From the NCBI GenBank assembly GCA_001830245.1, contig MIDV01000028.1:73275-113096 (forward strand): DNA of 39,822 nt. The letters run 5' to 3'. The translations under genes and the position numbers were made by a program. This stretch comes from Lysobacterales bacterium RIFOXYA1_FULL_69_10 (lineage in GTDB: Bacteria > Pseudomonadota > Gammaproteobacteria > Xanthomonadales > Xanthomonadaceae). Under the pieces are notes generated by a model. It was not told the origin of the DNA, searched no databases, and saw only the letters and a program-made list of their open reading frames with translations. This document shows, in pieces, positions 9,438 to 19,907 of the stretch; position 1 is the first letter of the stretch, and every line of letters begins with the position of its first letter.

Positions 9438-10406
9438 ATGAACGCCACCACCCTGCCCTCCGCCCCGGCCTCGCGCGACGTCAAGGATTCGCGTGCCGAT
9501 GCCGGCTTCCGCTGGCTGGTCACCGGGGCCGGCATCCTGGTGCTGCTGTCGCTGGCGGCGGCCGCCATGTCGATGCTGTGGGGCGGGCGCGCGGCGTTCG
9601 AGAAATTCGGCATCCAGTTCCTGTGGCGCGATGCATGGAACCCGGTGCTGCAGGATTTCGGTGCGCTGGTGCCGATCTACGGCACGCTGGTCACCGCTGC
9701 CATCGCCATGCTGATCGCGGTGCCGGTGAGTTTCGGCATCGCCATGTTCCTGACCGAAATCGCGCCCAAGTGGCTGCGCGGCCCCGTGGGCGCGGCAATC
9801 GAATTGCTGGCCGGCATCCCCTCGATCATCTACGGCATGTGGGGCCTGTTCGTGCTGGTGCCGTTCCTGGCGGAGCACGTGTACCCGTGGGTGGACGAGC
9901 ACATGGGCGGGTTGCCGCTGGTGGGCGCGCTGTTCTCCGGCCCGCCGCTGGGCCTGGGCATGGGCACCGCCGGCCTGGTGCTGGCGATCATGGTCATTCC
10001 CTTCATTTCCTCGGTCATGCGCGAGGTGTTCCTGACCGTCCCCGGGCGGCTGAAGGAGTCGGCGTACGCGCTGGGTTCGACCACCACCGAAGTGGTGTGG
10101 GACGTGGTGCTGCCGTACACGCGCTCGGCGGTGATCGGCGGCATCTTCCTGGGCCTGGGCCGGGCGCTGGGCGAGACGATGGCGGTGACCTTCGTGCTCG
10201 GCAACGCGCACCGCCTGACCACCTCGCTGCTTGAGCCCGGCAACTCGATCGCCGCGACGATCGCCAACGAGTTCGCCGAGGCCGACTCGCCGATGTACCT
10301 GTCCTCCTTGATAGCACTCGGCTTCGTGCTGTTCCTGGTGACCTTCATCGTGCTGACCATCGCGCGGCTGATGCTGCGCCAGCTGGCCCGCAAGGAGGGC
10401 AACTGA
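9438..10406 (+). CDS. pstC: Phosphate ABC transporter permease PstC
   Basis: [10 protein letters not shown]-type region, [40 protein letters not shown]. Confidence 0.95.
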   Translation: MNATTLPSAPASRDVKDSRADAGFRWLVTGAGILVLLSLAAAAMSMLWGGRAAFEKFGIQFLWRDAWNPVLQDFGALVPIYGTLVTAAIAMLIAVPVSFGIAMFLTEIAPKWLRGPVGAAIELLAGIPSIIYGMWGLFVLVPFLAEHVYPWVDEHMGGLPLVGALFSGPPLGLGMGTAGLVLAIMVIPFISSVMREVFLTVPGRLKESAYALGSTTTEVVWDVVLPYTRSAVIGGIFLGLGRALGETMAVTFVLGNAHRLTTSLLEPGNSIAATIANEFAEADSPMYLSSLIALGFVLFLVTFIVLTIARLMLRQLARKEGN

Positions 10407-11266
10407 TGAGCGCCTCCCTCTACCGCGCCCGCCGCATCAAGGACGTCGTCGCACGCACGCTGGCGTTCGCGGCCACCGTGTTCGGCCTGTTCTGGCTGGT
10501 GTGGATCCTGTGGACCACGCTCAGCAAGGGCCTGGGTTCGCTCAACGTTGAACTGTTCACGCAGATGACGCCGCCGCCCGGCAACGAGGGCGGCCTGCTC
10601 AACGCCTTCTTCGGCAGCGCGGTGATGAGCCTGCTGGGCATCGCCATCGGCGCGCCGGTGGGCGTGCTGGCCGGCACGTTCCTGGCCGAGTACTCGCAGA
10701 AGACCTGGATGAACCGCCTCGGCGAGACCGTCCGCTTCGTCAACGACATCCTGCTGTCGGCGCCGTCGATCGTGCTCGGCCTGTTCGTCTACACCCTGGT
10801 GGTGGCGCAGATGGGCCACTTCTCGGCGCTGGCAGGCGCTATCGCACTGGCCTTCATCGTGCTGCCGGTGGTGGTGCGCACCACCGACGAGATGTTGCGC
10901 CTGGTGCCCAGCCAGATGCGCGAGGCTGCGCTGAGCCTCGGCGTGCCGCAGTGGAAGGTGATCGTGCAGGTGCTGTACCGCTCGTCGATGCCCGGCATCG
11001 TGACCGGCATCCTGCTGGCGCTGGCGCGCATCTCCGGCGAGACCGCGCCGCTGCTGTTCACCGCGCTCAACAACCAGTACTGGTCCAGCAACATCCTGGC
11101 GCCGATGGCCAACGTGCCGGTGGTGATCTTCCAGTACGCGATGAGCCCCTACGAAAACTGGCATACCCTCGCCTGGGCCGGCGCGTTCATCCTGACCATG
11201 TTCGTGCTGGCCGTGAGCATCATCGCGCGGCTCATCGTCGCCCGCGGCAGGATCTCCCATGACTGA
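10406..11266 (+). CDS. pstA: Phosphate ABC transporter permease PstA
   Basis: [37 protein letters not shown]. Confidence 0.95.
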   Translation: MSASLYRARRIKDVVARTLAFAATVFGLFWLVWILWTTLSKGLGSLNVELFTQMTPPPGNEGGLLNAFFGSAVMSLLGIAIGAPVGVLAGTFLAEYSQKTWMNRLGETVRFVNDILLSAPSIVLGLFVYTLVVAQMGHFSALAGAIALAFIVLPVVVRTTDEMLRLVPSQMREAALSLGVPQWKVIVQVLYRSSMPGIVTGILLALARISGETAPLLFTALNNQYWSSNILAPMANVPVVIFQYAMSPYENWHTLAWAGAFILTMFVLAVSIIARLIVARGRISHD

Positions 11267-12125
11267 CCTCGCCACGCCTTCCCGCCCCCGCCCACACGCC
11301 CGGACCCCGTCCATGAACGACGCCCGCCTCAACCTCGCCACGCGCGATCGCGCCGCCCCGGTGGATGCCGCGCCGGTCAAGCTCGCCGCGCGCGGCCTCG
11401 ATTTCCACTACGGCGACTTCAAGGCGCTGAACTCCATCAACCTGGAGATCCCCGAGAAGCAGGTCACCGCGCTGATCGGGCCCTCGGGCTGCGGCAAGTC
11501 GACGCTGCTGCGCGTGTTCAACCGCATCTACGCGCTGTACCCGAAGATGCGCGCAAGCGGCGAGGTGCTGCTCGACGGCGAGAACATCCTCGACCCGAAG
11601 TACCCGATGAACCGGCTGCGCAGCAAGGTCGGCATGGTGTTCCAGAAGCCGGTGCCGTTCCCGATGACGATCTTCGAGAACGTGGCGTACGGCATCCGCC
11701 ACCACGAGAAGCTGTCCAAGTCCGAGATGAACGACCGCGTCGAGCACGCGTTGCGCCAGGGCGCGCTGTGGGACGAGGTCAAGGACAAACTGGGCCAGAG
11801 CGCGCTGGGCCTGTCGGGCGGCCAGCAGCAGCGCCTGTGCATCGCCCGCGCGGTCGCGCTCAAGCCCGATGTGCTGCTGCTGGACGAGCCGACCTCGGCG
11901 CTGGACCCGATTTCCACCAGCCGCATCGAGCAGCTGGTCGAGGAGCTGAAGAAGGACTACACGATCGCGATCGTGACCCACAACATGCAGCAGGCCGCGC
12001 GCGTCTCGGACTTCACCGCCTTCATGTACCTGGGTGACCTCATCGAGCACGGCGAGACCGGCACCATCTTCTCCAACCCGTCCAAGCAGCAGACCGAGGA
12101 CTACATCACCGGGCGGTTCGGGTGA
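11259..12125 (+). CDS. pstB: Phosphate ABC transporter ATP-binding protein PstB (ATG at 11313 is an alternative start)
   Basis: Walker [41 protein letters not shown]. Confidence 0.96.
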   Translation: MTDLATPSRPRPHARTPSMNDARLNLATRDRAAPVDAAPVKLAARGLDFHYGDFKALNSINLEIPEKQVTALIGPSGCGKSTLLRVFNRIYALYPKMRASGEVLLDGENILDPKYPMNRLRSKVGMVFQKPVPFPMTIFENVAYGIRHHEKLSKSEMNDRVEHALRQGALWDEVKDKLGQSALGLSGGQQQRLCIARAVALKPDVLLLDEPTSALDPISTSRIEQLVEELKKDYTIAIVTHNMQQAARVSDFTAFMYLGDLIEHGETGTIFSNPSKQQTEDYITGRFG

Positions 12126-12135
12126 CGGATTGAAT

Positions 12136-12250
12136 CCTTCTCCCCCCGGGAGAAGGTGCCCGCAGGGCGGATGAGGGTCCGGGGCCGCGGCGAACGCCAC
12201 GCACGCACCGAACCCTCACCCCAACCCCTCTCCCGCGGGGAGAAGGGGCT
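12136..12250. repeat. REP-like inverted repeat pair between pstB and phoU
   Basis: ccttctccccccgggagaaggtgcccgcagggcggatgagggt ... accctcaccccaacccctctcccgcggggagaagggg. Confidence 0.75.
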
Positions 12251-12265
12251 AAACAGGACACCGAC

Positions 12266-12973
12266 ATGGGTACCAACATGCACGACCATATCGTCAAGAG
12301 CTACGACGAAGAGCAGAAGCGACTGCTCGCCGAGACCCTGCGCATGGGCGAGATGGCCGCGGCGCAGCTGGAGGCCGCGCTGGACGTGGTCAAGCGCCGC
12401 GACGACAAGGCGGCCGAGCGCATCGTCGCCAACGACGACGCACTGGACGCGCTGGAGCAGGAGATCAGCCACGACGTCATGAAGCTGGCGCTGCGCGGCC
12501 CGATGGCGCGCGACCTGCGCGAGATCCTGGCCGCCATCCGCGTGGCCTCCGACATCGAGCGCATCGGTGACTACGCCGCCAACGTCGCCAAGCGCTCGAC
12601 CGCGCTGAACCTGGCGCCGCCACTGCCGCAGGTCAGCGGCCTGCACGCGATCGGCACCCTGGCCGTGCAGCAGCTGCGCGACGTACTGACTGCCTACCGC
12701 GACAGCGACGTCGAGGCCGCCCAGCGCATCCGCGACCGCGATGCCGAGATCGACACCGCCTACACCGCGCTGTTCCGCGAGCTGCTGACCTACATGATGG
12801 AGGATGCGCGCGCGATCACCCCCTGCACGCACCTGCTGTTCATGGCCAAGAACATCGAGCGCGTCGGCGACCACGCCACCAACATCGCCGAGAACGTGTG
12901 GTTCCTGGTCAAGGGCGAGGAGCAGCTGCCGCCGCGCGACAAGCGCGACGAGAGCAACACCGTGGCGCCCTGA
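12266..12973 (+). CDS. phoU: Phosphate signaling regulator PhoU
   Basis: HIVKSYDEEQKRLLAETLRMGEMAAAQLE, duplicated helical PhoU domains, ERVGDHATNIAENVWFLVKG. Confidence 0.95.
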   Translation: MGTNMHDHIVKSYDEEQKRLLAETLRMGEMAAAQLEAALDVVKRRDDKAAERIVANDDALDALEQEISHDVMKLALRGPMARDLREILAAIRVASDIERIGDYAANVAKRSTALNLAPPLPQVSGLHAIGTLAVQQLRDVLTAYRDSDVEAAQRIRDRDAEIDTAYTALFRELLTYMMEDARAITPCTHLLFMAKNIERVGDHATNIAENVWFLVKGEEQLPPRDKRDESNTVAP

Positions 12974-12998
12974 GGCTTGGGGCAGTCGAACCACGAAG

Positions 12999-13027
12999 GG
13001 CGGACCGGCAGCGGTCCGCCTTTTTTG
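12999..13027 (+). terminator. Rho-independent terminator after phoU
   Basis: GGCGGACC ggcagc GGTCCGCC TTTTTT. Confidence 0.92.
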
Positions 13028-13213
13028 TTGCGTGCAATCCCCTGCTGGTCGCCTGCATCCGCACGCGCCCGCCGCGCGAACCTGTCCAGGCCGGCGCGCC
13101 TGAACCCCGGGGTCCCGGCTAACGCTTTGCTAACGAGCCGTTCGGCCGCGCGGGTGTCTAATACCCGGCGCGGTGGCCCGCCACCGACTCCAACCAATCA
13201 AAAGGATCTGCCC

Positions 13214-13612
13214 ATGTCCAGCAACAGCAACAAGCCCGTCGCCCTGACCGCCGCCCTGCTGGGTGGCCTGGCCCTGTCGGCCTCTGCCTTCGCCATGAGC
13301 GACCTGGCCGGCGGTTACCTGCTCGGCGCGCAGGAAGCCGGCGCGCAGAAGGACGCCGAGGGCAAGTGCGGTGAAGGCAAGTGCGGCGGCCACACCATGG
13401 AAGCCATGGACACCGACGGCAACGGCAGCATCTCGCAGGCCGAGTTCGCCGCCGCCCACGAAGGCAAGGCCGACCGCTTCGCCAAGTACGACGCCAACAG
13501 CGACGGCATGATCGACGCCGCCGAGCTGGACGCCGCGCACGCCGACAAGGGCGATGCGAAGGCCGACATGGAAGGCAAGTGCGGCGAGGGCAAGTGCGGC
13601 GGCTCGATGTAA
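13214..13612 (+). CDS. BufA/HvfA-like MNIO-modified metallophore/bufferin precursor with EF-hand pair and EGKCG motifs
   Basis: Signal-peptide-like N terminus; [13 protein letters not shown] and [14 protein letters not shown] flank EF-hand loops [12 protein letters not shown] and [12 protein letters not shown]; directly upstream of a DUF692 gene. Confidence 0.85.
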   Translation: MSSNSNKPVALTAALLGGLALSASAFAMSDLAGGYLLGAQEAGAQKDAEGKCGEGKCGGHTMEAMDTDGNGSISQAEFAAAHEGKADRFAKYDANSDGMIDAAELDAAHADKGDAKADMEGKCGEGKCGGSM

Positions 13613-13637
13613 GCCAACGTATCGCTACGACCCGGCC

Positions 13638-14537
13638 GTGAGCGGTTTGCGCACTCCGCCACCGAACGCGGCCGGGCTCGGCCTGCGGCGGGCCCTTCTG
13701 GGCCCGCTGCGCGTTGCGCCATCGCACGATGCGCCGACGCGTGATTTCGATTTCCTCGAATGCGCGCCGGAGAACTGGATCGGCGTCGGCGGTGCGATCG
13801 GCGAGGCGCTCGAGGATCTGTCCGCCCGCCACCCACTCACCTGCCACGGGCTTTCGCTGTCGCTGGGCGGGTTCGCGCCCTTGGACGAAACGTTCCTTGC
13901 GCGTGTGCGAAAGTTCCTCGACCGCCACCGCGTGGCGCTCTACAGCGAACATCTGAGCTACTGCGCCGATGACGGCCAGCTCTACGACCTGCTGCCGATC
14001 CCGTTTACCGAGGAAGCCGTGCACCACGTCGCCGCGCGCATCCGCCAGACCCAGGACATCGTCGGCCGCCGCATCGCAGTGGAAAACGTCTCCTATTACG
14101 CGGTGCACCCGCTGGGTGACGCCGCGTCGCCAATGTCCGAGCTGGAGTTCACCAACGCGGTCCTGTCCGAAGCCGACTGCGACCTGTTGCTGGACGTCAA
14201 CAACGTCTACGTCAATTCGATCAACCACGGCTACGACGCGGCCGCCTTCATGGCCGGTCTGCCGGGCGAGCGCATCGCCAGCCTCCACGTGGCCGGGCAT
14301 TTCGACGAGGCCGACAACCTCAAGATCGACACCCACGGCGCGCCGGTGAAGGACGCGGTGTGGGGCCTGCTCGCCGCGGCCTATGCGCGCTTCGGCGCGC
14401 GCCCCACTTTGCTGGAGCGCGACTTCAACTTCCCGCCGTACGGGGAGCTGGTGTCGGAGCTGCAGACGGTGCGCCGCCTGCAGGCCGAAGCGCCAAGCGC
14501 AGTCCCGGCCGCCCATGCCGCCCATGCCGCCCGCTGA
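13638..14537 (+). CDS. DUF692 multinuclear non-heme iron-dependent oxidase (MNIO; BufB/HvfB-like)
   Basis: Hallmarks [71 protein letters not shown] start. Confidence 0.92.
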   Translation: MSGLRTPPPNAAGLGLRRALLGPLRVAPSHDAPTRDFDFLECAPENWIGVGGAIGEALEDLSARHPLTCHGLSLSLGGFAPLDETFLARVRKFLDRHRVALYSEHLSYCADDGQLYDLLPIPFTEEAVHHVAARIRQTQDIVGRRIAVENVSYYAVHPLGDAASPMSELEFTNAVLSEADCDLLLDVNNVYVNSINHGYDAAAFMAGLPGERIASLHVAGHFDEADNLKIDTHGAPVKDAVWGLLAAAYARFGARPTLLERDFNFPPYGELVSELQTVRRLQAEAPSAVPAAHAAHAAR

Positions 14538-15303
14538 CGCTCCGGCGACGCTGCGCGAGCAGCAGCTGCGGCTGACCCGCCACCTGCGCGATCCCGATGG
14601 CCAGCCCGCGCCGGGCGGCATCGAAGACCGCCGCCTGCAGGTCTACCGCGACCTCCTGTTCAACAACCTCGCCTCGTTGCTGGCGGGCAATTTCCCGGTC
14701 ATCCGCAAAGTACTGGGCGACGACGGATGGACGGCGCTGGTGCGCGCGTTCTACCGGGACCACCGCTGCCAGACCCCGTTGTTCCCGGAAGTGCCGCGGG
14801 AGTTCCTGCGCTACCTCGAAACGACGCCCGGCATCACGCCCGCGTTCCTGCCGGAACTGGCGCACTACGAGTGGGTGGAGCTGGCGCTGCAGATCCATGA
14901 GGCGCGCGCGCCGGCCACCGTCGACTCGATGGACGACGAGGCATCCCTGCTCGATCGTCCGCTCACGGTGTCGCCGCTGGCATGGCCGCTGGCCTACCGC
15001 TGGCCGGTGCACCGCATCGGGCCCGCCTTCCAGCCCGACGTGCCGCCGCCCGAGCCCACGCTGCTGCTGCTTCGACGCGAGCCCGACGGCACCGTGCGTT
15101 TCTCCGAACTCAGCCCGCTGGCGTGGCGCCTGCTGGAGCGGATCGGCGCGGAACCCGCGTTGAGCGGCCGCGACCACCTGCTCGCCCTGGCCGACGAAGC
15201 GCAGGCCAGCGGCCGCGACGGCTTCCTCGCCCAGGGTGCCGCACTGTTGCGGCAGATGCTGGCGGCGAGCGTCATCCACACCGGGCCGGCCAGCCGCGCC
15301 TGA
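14515..15303 (+). CDS. DUF2063 putative DNA-binding/partner protein (BufC/HvfC-like)
   Basis: [64 protein letters not shown]; overlaps the DUF692 gene. Confidence 0.9.
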   Translation: MPPMPPADAPATLREQQLRLTRHLRDPDGQPAPGGIEDRRLQVYRDLLFNNLASLLAGNFPVIRKVLGDDGWTALVRAFYRDHRCQTPLFPEVPREFLRYLETTPGITPAFLPELAHYEWVELALQIHEARAPATVDSMDDEASLLDRPLTVSPLAWPLAYRWPVHRIGPAFQPDVPPPEPTLLLLRREPDGTVRFSELSPLAWRLLERIGAEPALSGRDHLLALADEAQASGRDGFLAQGAALLRQMLAASVIHTGPASRA

Positions 15304-15348
15304 GCCACGTGCCGGGGCCGGGACGCCCCGGTCTGCTAGGCTTTCCCG

Positions 15349-16014
15349 ATGCCCGTCCCCACGCCCGCACCGGCCGCCGCCCCGCCGCCGGCCCCGAAGT
15401 CGTCGCCGTCGCCCATGGCCGCCCGTTTCCGCGGCTACCTGCCGGTGGTGGTGGACGTGGAGACCGGCGGCTTCGACTGGAACCGCCACGCCCTGCTGGA
15501 AATCGCCTGCGTGCCGCTGGACCTGGACGACGCCGGGCAACTGGTGCTGGGCGAGACCGCGTGCGCGCACCTGGACCCGGCGCCGGGTACGGAGATCGAT
15601 CCGAAATCCCTGGAGGTCACCGGCATCCGCTTGGACCACCCGTTCCGCTTCGCCAAGCCCGAGCGCGCCGCGCTGGAGCACGTGTTCGCGCCCGTGCGCG
15701 CCGCGGTCAAGAGGCACGGCTGCCAGCGCGCGATCCTGGTCGGCCACAACGCGCACTTCGACCTGAACTTCCTCAACGCCGCGGTGACCCGTTGCGGCCA
15801 CAAGCGCAACCCGTTCCACCCCTTCAGCGTGTTCGACACGGTGACGCTGGCCGGCGTCGCCCTCGGGCAGACCGTGCTGGCGCGTGCCGTGGCGGCTGCC
15901 GGGCTTGCATGGAATGCGGACGAAGCGCACTCGGCCGTCTACGACGCCGAACGTACCGCCGAACTGTTCTGCCGGATCGTCAACGGCTGGCAGGCCGGGC
16001 CCGCCCAGTCCTGA
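15349..16014 (+). CDS. rnt: Ribonuclease T (start may be ATG at 15415)
   Basis: [57 protein letters not shown] (DEDDh exonuclease). Confidence 0.94.
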   Translation: MPVPTPAPAAAPPPAPKSSPSPMAARFRGYLPVVVDVETGGFDWNRHALLEIACVPLDLDDAGQLVLGETACAHLDPAPGTEIDPKSLEVTGIRLDHPFRFAKPERAALEHVFAPVRAAVKRHGCQRAILVGHNAHFDLNFLNAAVTRCGHKRNPFHPFSVFDTVTLAGVALGQTVLARAVAAAGLAWNADEAHSAVYDAERTAELFCRIVNGWQAGPAQS

Positions 16015-16040
16015 GGCAGCCCGGGGCTGATCGCGCGGCC

Positions 16041-16358
16041 CTACGGCGTCGCCAGCTTCAGCCCGACCAGTCCCGCGACGATCAACACCACGCTGCCGAT
16101 GCGCAGCGCATTGACCGGCTCGTCGAACAGCACGATGCCCAGGATCACGGTGCCGACAGCACCCACCCCGACCCAGATCGCATAGGCGGTGCCCACCGGC
16201 AGCGACTTCATCGCGATGCCGAGCAGCCCGAGGCTGACGACCATGGCCGCTACCGTGCCGACCGTTGGCCAGAGCCGGGTAAAGCCTTCGGTGTACTTGA
16301 GGCCGATCGCCCAACCGACTTCGAACAGGCCGGCGAGCACGAGGATGATCCAGGACAT
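16041..16358 (-). CDS. gdx: SMR-family guanidinium exporter, SugE/Gdx subtype
   Basis: [78 protein letters not shown] closely resembles SugE; internal start at 16358. Confidence 0.9.
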   Translation of the reverse strand: MSWIILVLAGLFEVGWAIGLKYTEGFTRLWPTVGTVAAMVVSLGLLGIAMKSLPVGTAYAIWVGVGAVGTVILGIVLFDEPVNALRIGSVVLIVAGLVGLKLATP

Positions 16359-16377
16359 GGCAGGACTCGTGACAGAT

Positions 16378-16425
16378 TCGGGGTCGTCCCCGATGACGGG
16401 ATGGCCGCCGGGTCGTCCCGTCGGC
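16378..16425 (-). ncRNA. Candidate guanidine-II (mini-ykkC) riboswitch upstream of gdx
   Basis: Minus-strand RNA has two hairpins with ACGA loops: GCCG-A-CGGG-ACGA-CCCG-G-CGGC (16425-16404) and UCGGGG-ACGA-CCCCGA (16393-16378), 10-nt linker, 19 nt before the gdx ATG. Confidence 0.85.
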
Positions 16426-16465
16426 TTTGCTGCAGATGCGGCCAGAGCCAAACTCCCACAAGCCC

Positions 16466-16626
16466 TTGTAGGAGCGGCTTCAGCCGCGATCACAATCCCT
16501 CGAGGCCGCAATTGTAGGAGCGACGTGAGTCGCGACCGCGCAACTCCACCGATTGTCGTGGTCGCGACTTACGTCGCTCCTGCAGGAAGCCCGGAAAGGC
16601 ATCGCGGCTGAAGCCGCTCCTACAGG
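16466..16626. repeat. Nested composite REP (outer TGTAGGAGCGGCTTCAGCCGCGA pair, inner TGTAGGAGCGACGTGAGTCGCGAC pair)
   Basis: A (16466-16490), B (16512-16537), B' (16559-16584), A' (16601-16625) inverted arrangement. Confidence 0.9.
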
Positions 16627-16641
16627 GGATGCGCCTGCAGG

Positions 16642-17394
16642 TTACGACTGCCGCTGACGCACCGCTTCGAACAGCGTCACGCCGGCAGCCACCGATACGT
16701 TGAGGCTCTCCACGCCCGCGCCGACGCCGGGCATCGGGATCGACACCAGGCCGTCGCAGTTCTCACGCGTGAGGCGGCGCAGGCCGTCGGCCTCGCCCCC
16801 CAGCACCAGGCCGACATTGCCGCGCAGGTCCACCGAATACAACGACGCGTCCGCTTCGCCGGCCAGGCCGTACAGCCACACGCCCAGCTTCTGCAGCTCG
16901 CGCATGGTGCGTGCCAGGTTGGTGACCGACACCACTGGGACCGTGTCGGCGGCGCCCGCAGACGTCTTGCGCACGGTGGCGTTGACCTGCACCGACTTGT
17001 CCTTGGGGATGACCACGGCCGTGGCGCCCGCGGCCGCCGCGCTGCGCAGGCAGGCGCCGAGGTTGTGCGGGTCCTGCACGCCGTCGAGCACCAGCAACAG
17101 CGCGCGTCCTTCCGCGGCCTCGACCAGACCCTGCAGGTCGCCCTCGCCAAAGGTCTTGGCCGCGGCGTAGCGCGCCACCACGCCCTGGTGGCGCAGGTTG
17201 CCGGTCACGCCATCCAGTGCCTGGGTCGCGACGCGGCGCACGTCGATATCGCGGCGGCGGGCGTTTTCCTCGATCTCCACCAGCCGCGGGTTCTTCGCCC
17301 CGGCCTCGATCATCACCTCGCGCACGTTGCCGGCATCGTGCTCGATGGCGGCGGCGACGGCGTTGATGCCGGCGATCCACTGTTTCTGGCTCAT
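16642..17394 (-). CDS. rlmB: 23S rRNA (guanosine(2251)-2'-O)-methyltransferase RlmB
   Basis: MSQKQWIAGINAVAAAIEHD; LDGVQDPHNLGACLRSAAAAGA; LVLGGEADGLRRLTRENCD; SPOUT motif GVESLNVSVAAG. Confidence 0.95.
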   Translation of the reverse strand: MSQKQWIAGINAVAAAIEHDAGNVREVMIEAGAKNPRLVEIEENARRRDIDVRRVATQALDGVTGNLRHQGVVARYAAAKTFGEGDLQGLVEAAEGRALLLVLDGVQDPHNLGACLRSAAAAGATAVVIPKDKSVQVNATVRKTSAGAADTVPVVSVTNLARTMRELQKLGVWLYGLAGEADASLYSVDLRGNVGLVLGGEADGLRRLTRENCDGLVSIPMPGVGAGVESLNVSVAAGVTLFEAVRQRQS

Positions 17395-17548
17395 TCGGGG
17401 TGCGGGGGCTGGGAACGGGGCGGCGATTGTCGCACCGCTGCCCCCGGCGGGCACGCCCGGACGGCCAAAGCGCCGCGGGGGCGACCTAGCACAGCTTTAC
17501 CTGTTGTTGCGTGACAACCCTTGGGGCACCATTCGCGCCCCAAATCCC

Positions 17549-19828
17549 ATGCTGGAGTCCGCCATGTCGGGCCTGTCCCACGCGCCTGTGCAGTGCCTGC
17601 TTGCCCTCGCCGTCGCCGCCGCGCTGCCGATGGCCGCATCCGCGCAAACCAGCGGCCAGGACGCCGACTCCGACGCACCCTCCGCTACCACGCTCGACGC
17701 GGTGCAGGTCACCGCGCAGCGCCGCGTCGAGAACGTGCAGGACGTGCCGATGGCAATCACCGCGATCAGTGGCGAGAAGCTGGACGTGCTGACCTCCGGC
17801 GGCGAGGACATCCGCCTGTTGTCGGGCCGGCTGCCGAGCCTGAACATCGAATCCTCGTTCGGCCGCGCGTTCCCGCGCTTCTACGTGCGCGGCCTGGGCA
17901 ACACCGATTTCGACCTCAACGCTTCACAGCCCGTGTCGCTGGTCTACGACGATGTCGTGCAGGAGAACCCGATCCTCAAGGGCTTCCCGATGTTCGACAT
18001 GGCCCAGGTCGAGATGGCACGCGGTCCGCAGGGCACGCTGTTCGGCCGCAACTCGCCGGCGGGCGTGATCAAGTTCGACTCGGCCCGGCCCGAGGACGTG
18101 TTCGGTGGCTACGGCCGCCTGTCGTGGGGCCGGTTCAACACGATCAACGCCGAGGGCGCGGTGACCGGCCCGGTCGCCGACGGCGTGTCCGCGCGCGTCT
18201 CGGCCCTGCACCAGCGCCGCGACGACTACGTCGACAACGTCCGCAACGGCGAGGGCGAGGACCTCGAGGGCTACCGCGAGTCCGCGGTGCGGGCGCAGCT
18301 TCTGGTGCAGCCCAGTGAGACCTTCGAGGCGCTGGCCAACGTGCACGCTCGCAAGCTGGACGGCACCGCGCGCCTGTTCCGCGCCAGCATCATCGAAGCC
18401 GGCAGCAACAACCTCGAACCCGCCCACCGCCGCGAGTTCGTGTCGCTCGACGGGCGCAACGAGCAGGAACTCGACCAGTTCGGCGGCAACCTGCGCATGC
18501 GCTGGGACTTCGGCCGCACGTCGCTGTACTCCATCAGTGGCTACGAGAGCGTCGAGGCCTACAGCCGCGGCGACATCGACGGCGGCTCGGTCTACACCTT
18601 CCCGCCGGACGAGCCCGGCGAGGCCCTCTTCCCCGCCGAATCCGCGGACGGCCTGCCGGACCATCGCCAGCTGAGCCAGGAGCTGCGTCTGGTCTCAAAC
18701 GACTGGGGCCGCTTCGACTGGCAGGTCGGCGCGTTCTGGTTCGACGAATCCATCGACGTCGACAGCTTTTCGTATGACGGCTTCGGCGGCGCGGAGAACG
18801 GCTATGCCACGCAGCGCCAGGACAACACCGCGTGGGCGGTGTACGCCTCGGGTGACTTCGACCTGACCGATGCGCTGACGCTGCGCGGCGGCCTGCGCTA
18901 CACCGACGACGAGAAGACCTTCACCGCCGAGCGCGTGACCGGCCCGTTCGGCCCGCCGATCGCGCCGATCACGGTGCGCCCCAGCGACGACGACGTGAGC
19001 TGGGACCTGAGCGCCGTCTACGCACTCAGCGATGCGACCAACGTCTACACCCGCGTCGCCAAGGGCTTCCGCGCGCCCAGCGTGCAGGGCCGCCTGATGT
19101 TCGCCGACGCGACGCTGCCGGCGGACGAGCTGGTGACCGTCGCCGACACCGAAACGGTGCTGTCGGTGGAAGCCGGCATCAAGACGCAGCTGTGGGACAA
19201 CCGCCTCCGGCTCGGCTTCGCGCTCTATCACTACACGGTCGACGACCAGCAGCTCACGGCGGTGGGCGGCGATGCCAACGTCGCGCGCCTGGTCAACGCC
19301 GACAAGAGCGTCGGACAAGGTGCCGAACTCGACCTGGAGGCCTGGCTGACCGATGGCCTGCTGGTGACGCTGGGCGCGAGCTACAACGACACCGAGATCC
19401 AGGACGGCGACCTCAGCGTGTTCCAGTGCGCGGTGTGCACGGTCACCGACCCGGCCGACCCGGCGCGCCCGGGCGCGGTCCTGATCGACGGCAACTCGCT
19501 GCCGCAGGCGCCGCGCCACGTCTACAACATGACCGCGCGCTACGGCCTGCCGCTGGGCGATGGCGAGGCGTTCGTGTTCACCGACTGGGCCTACCGCAGC
19601 GAGGTCAACTTCTTCCTGTACGAGTCGGTCGAGTTCACCGGCCGCTCGCTGCTCGAAGGCGGCCTGCGCGTGGGCTACACTTGGCAGGACGGCGACCGCG
19701 AGGTGGCCCTGTTCGGCCGCAACATCACCGGCACCGAGCGCGTGGTCGGCGCCATCGACTTCAACAACCTCACCGGCTTCCTCAACGAACCGCGGACATG
19801 GGGCGTGCAGTTCAGCGCGCGCTTCTGA
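17549..19828 (+). CDS. TonB-dependent outer membrane receptor
   Basis: Signal peptide, plug region DAVQVTAQRRVENVQDVPMAITAISGEKL, RGPQGTLFGRNSPAGVI, C-terminal ...FLNEPRTWGVQFSARF. Confidence 0.93.
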   Translation: MLESAMSGLSHAPVQCLLALAVAAALPMAASAQTSGQDADSDAPSATTLDAVQVTAQRRVENVQDVPMAITAISGEKLDVLTSGGEDIRLLSGRLPSLNIESSFGRAFPRFYVRGLGNTDFDLNASQPVSLVYDDVVQENPILKGFPMFDMAQVEMARGPQGTLFGRNSPAGVIKFDSARPEDVFGGYGRLSWGRFNTINAEGAVTGPVADGVSARVSALHQRRDDYVDNVRNGEGEDLEGYRESAVRAQLLVQPSETFEALANVHARKLDGTARLFRASIIEAGSNNLEPAHRREFVSLDGRNEQELDQFGGNLRMRWDFGRTSLYSISGYESVEAYSRGDIDGGSVYTFPPDEPGEALFPAESADGLPDHRQLSQELRLVSNDWGRFDWQVGAFWFDESIDVDSFSYDGFGGAENGYATQRQDNTAWAVYASGDFDLTDALTLRGGLRYTDDEKTFTAERVTGPFGPPIAPITVRPSDDDVSWDLSAVYALSDATNVYTRVAKGFRAPSVQGRLMFADATLPADELVTVADTETVLSVEAGIKTQLWDNRLRLGFALYHYTVDDQQLTAVGGDANVARLVNADKSVGQGAELDLEAWLTDGLLVTLGASYNDTEIQDGDLSVFQCAVCTVTDPADPARPGAVLIDGNSLPQAPRHVYNMTARYGLPLGDGEAFVFTDWAYRSEVNFFLYESVEFTGRSLLEGGLRVGYTWQDGDREVALFGRNITGTERVVGAIDFNNLTGFLNEPRTWGVQFSARF

Positions 19829-19850
19829 CGGCGGACACTCGGTAAAGAAA

Positions 19851-19878
19851 AACGGCGCGAAAGCGCCGTTCTTCTTTT
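19851..19878. terminator. GAAA-tetraloop terminator shared by the convergent TonB receptor and rnr genes
   Basis: AACGGCGC GAAA GCGCCGTT cttctttt, A-rich on the other side. Confidence 0.85.
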
Positions 19879-19907
19879 GCGGGCCCGGCACGCGTTGCCG
19901 GGCTCGA

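Noticed and set aside
16466-16626. Possible CRISPR-like repeat array
   Set aside because: Repeats are inverted, imperfect and of two types with unequal spacing; they fit REP/BIME elements, and no cas genes are present
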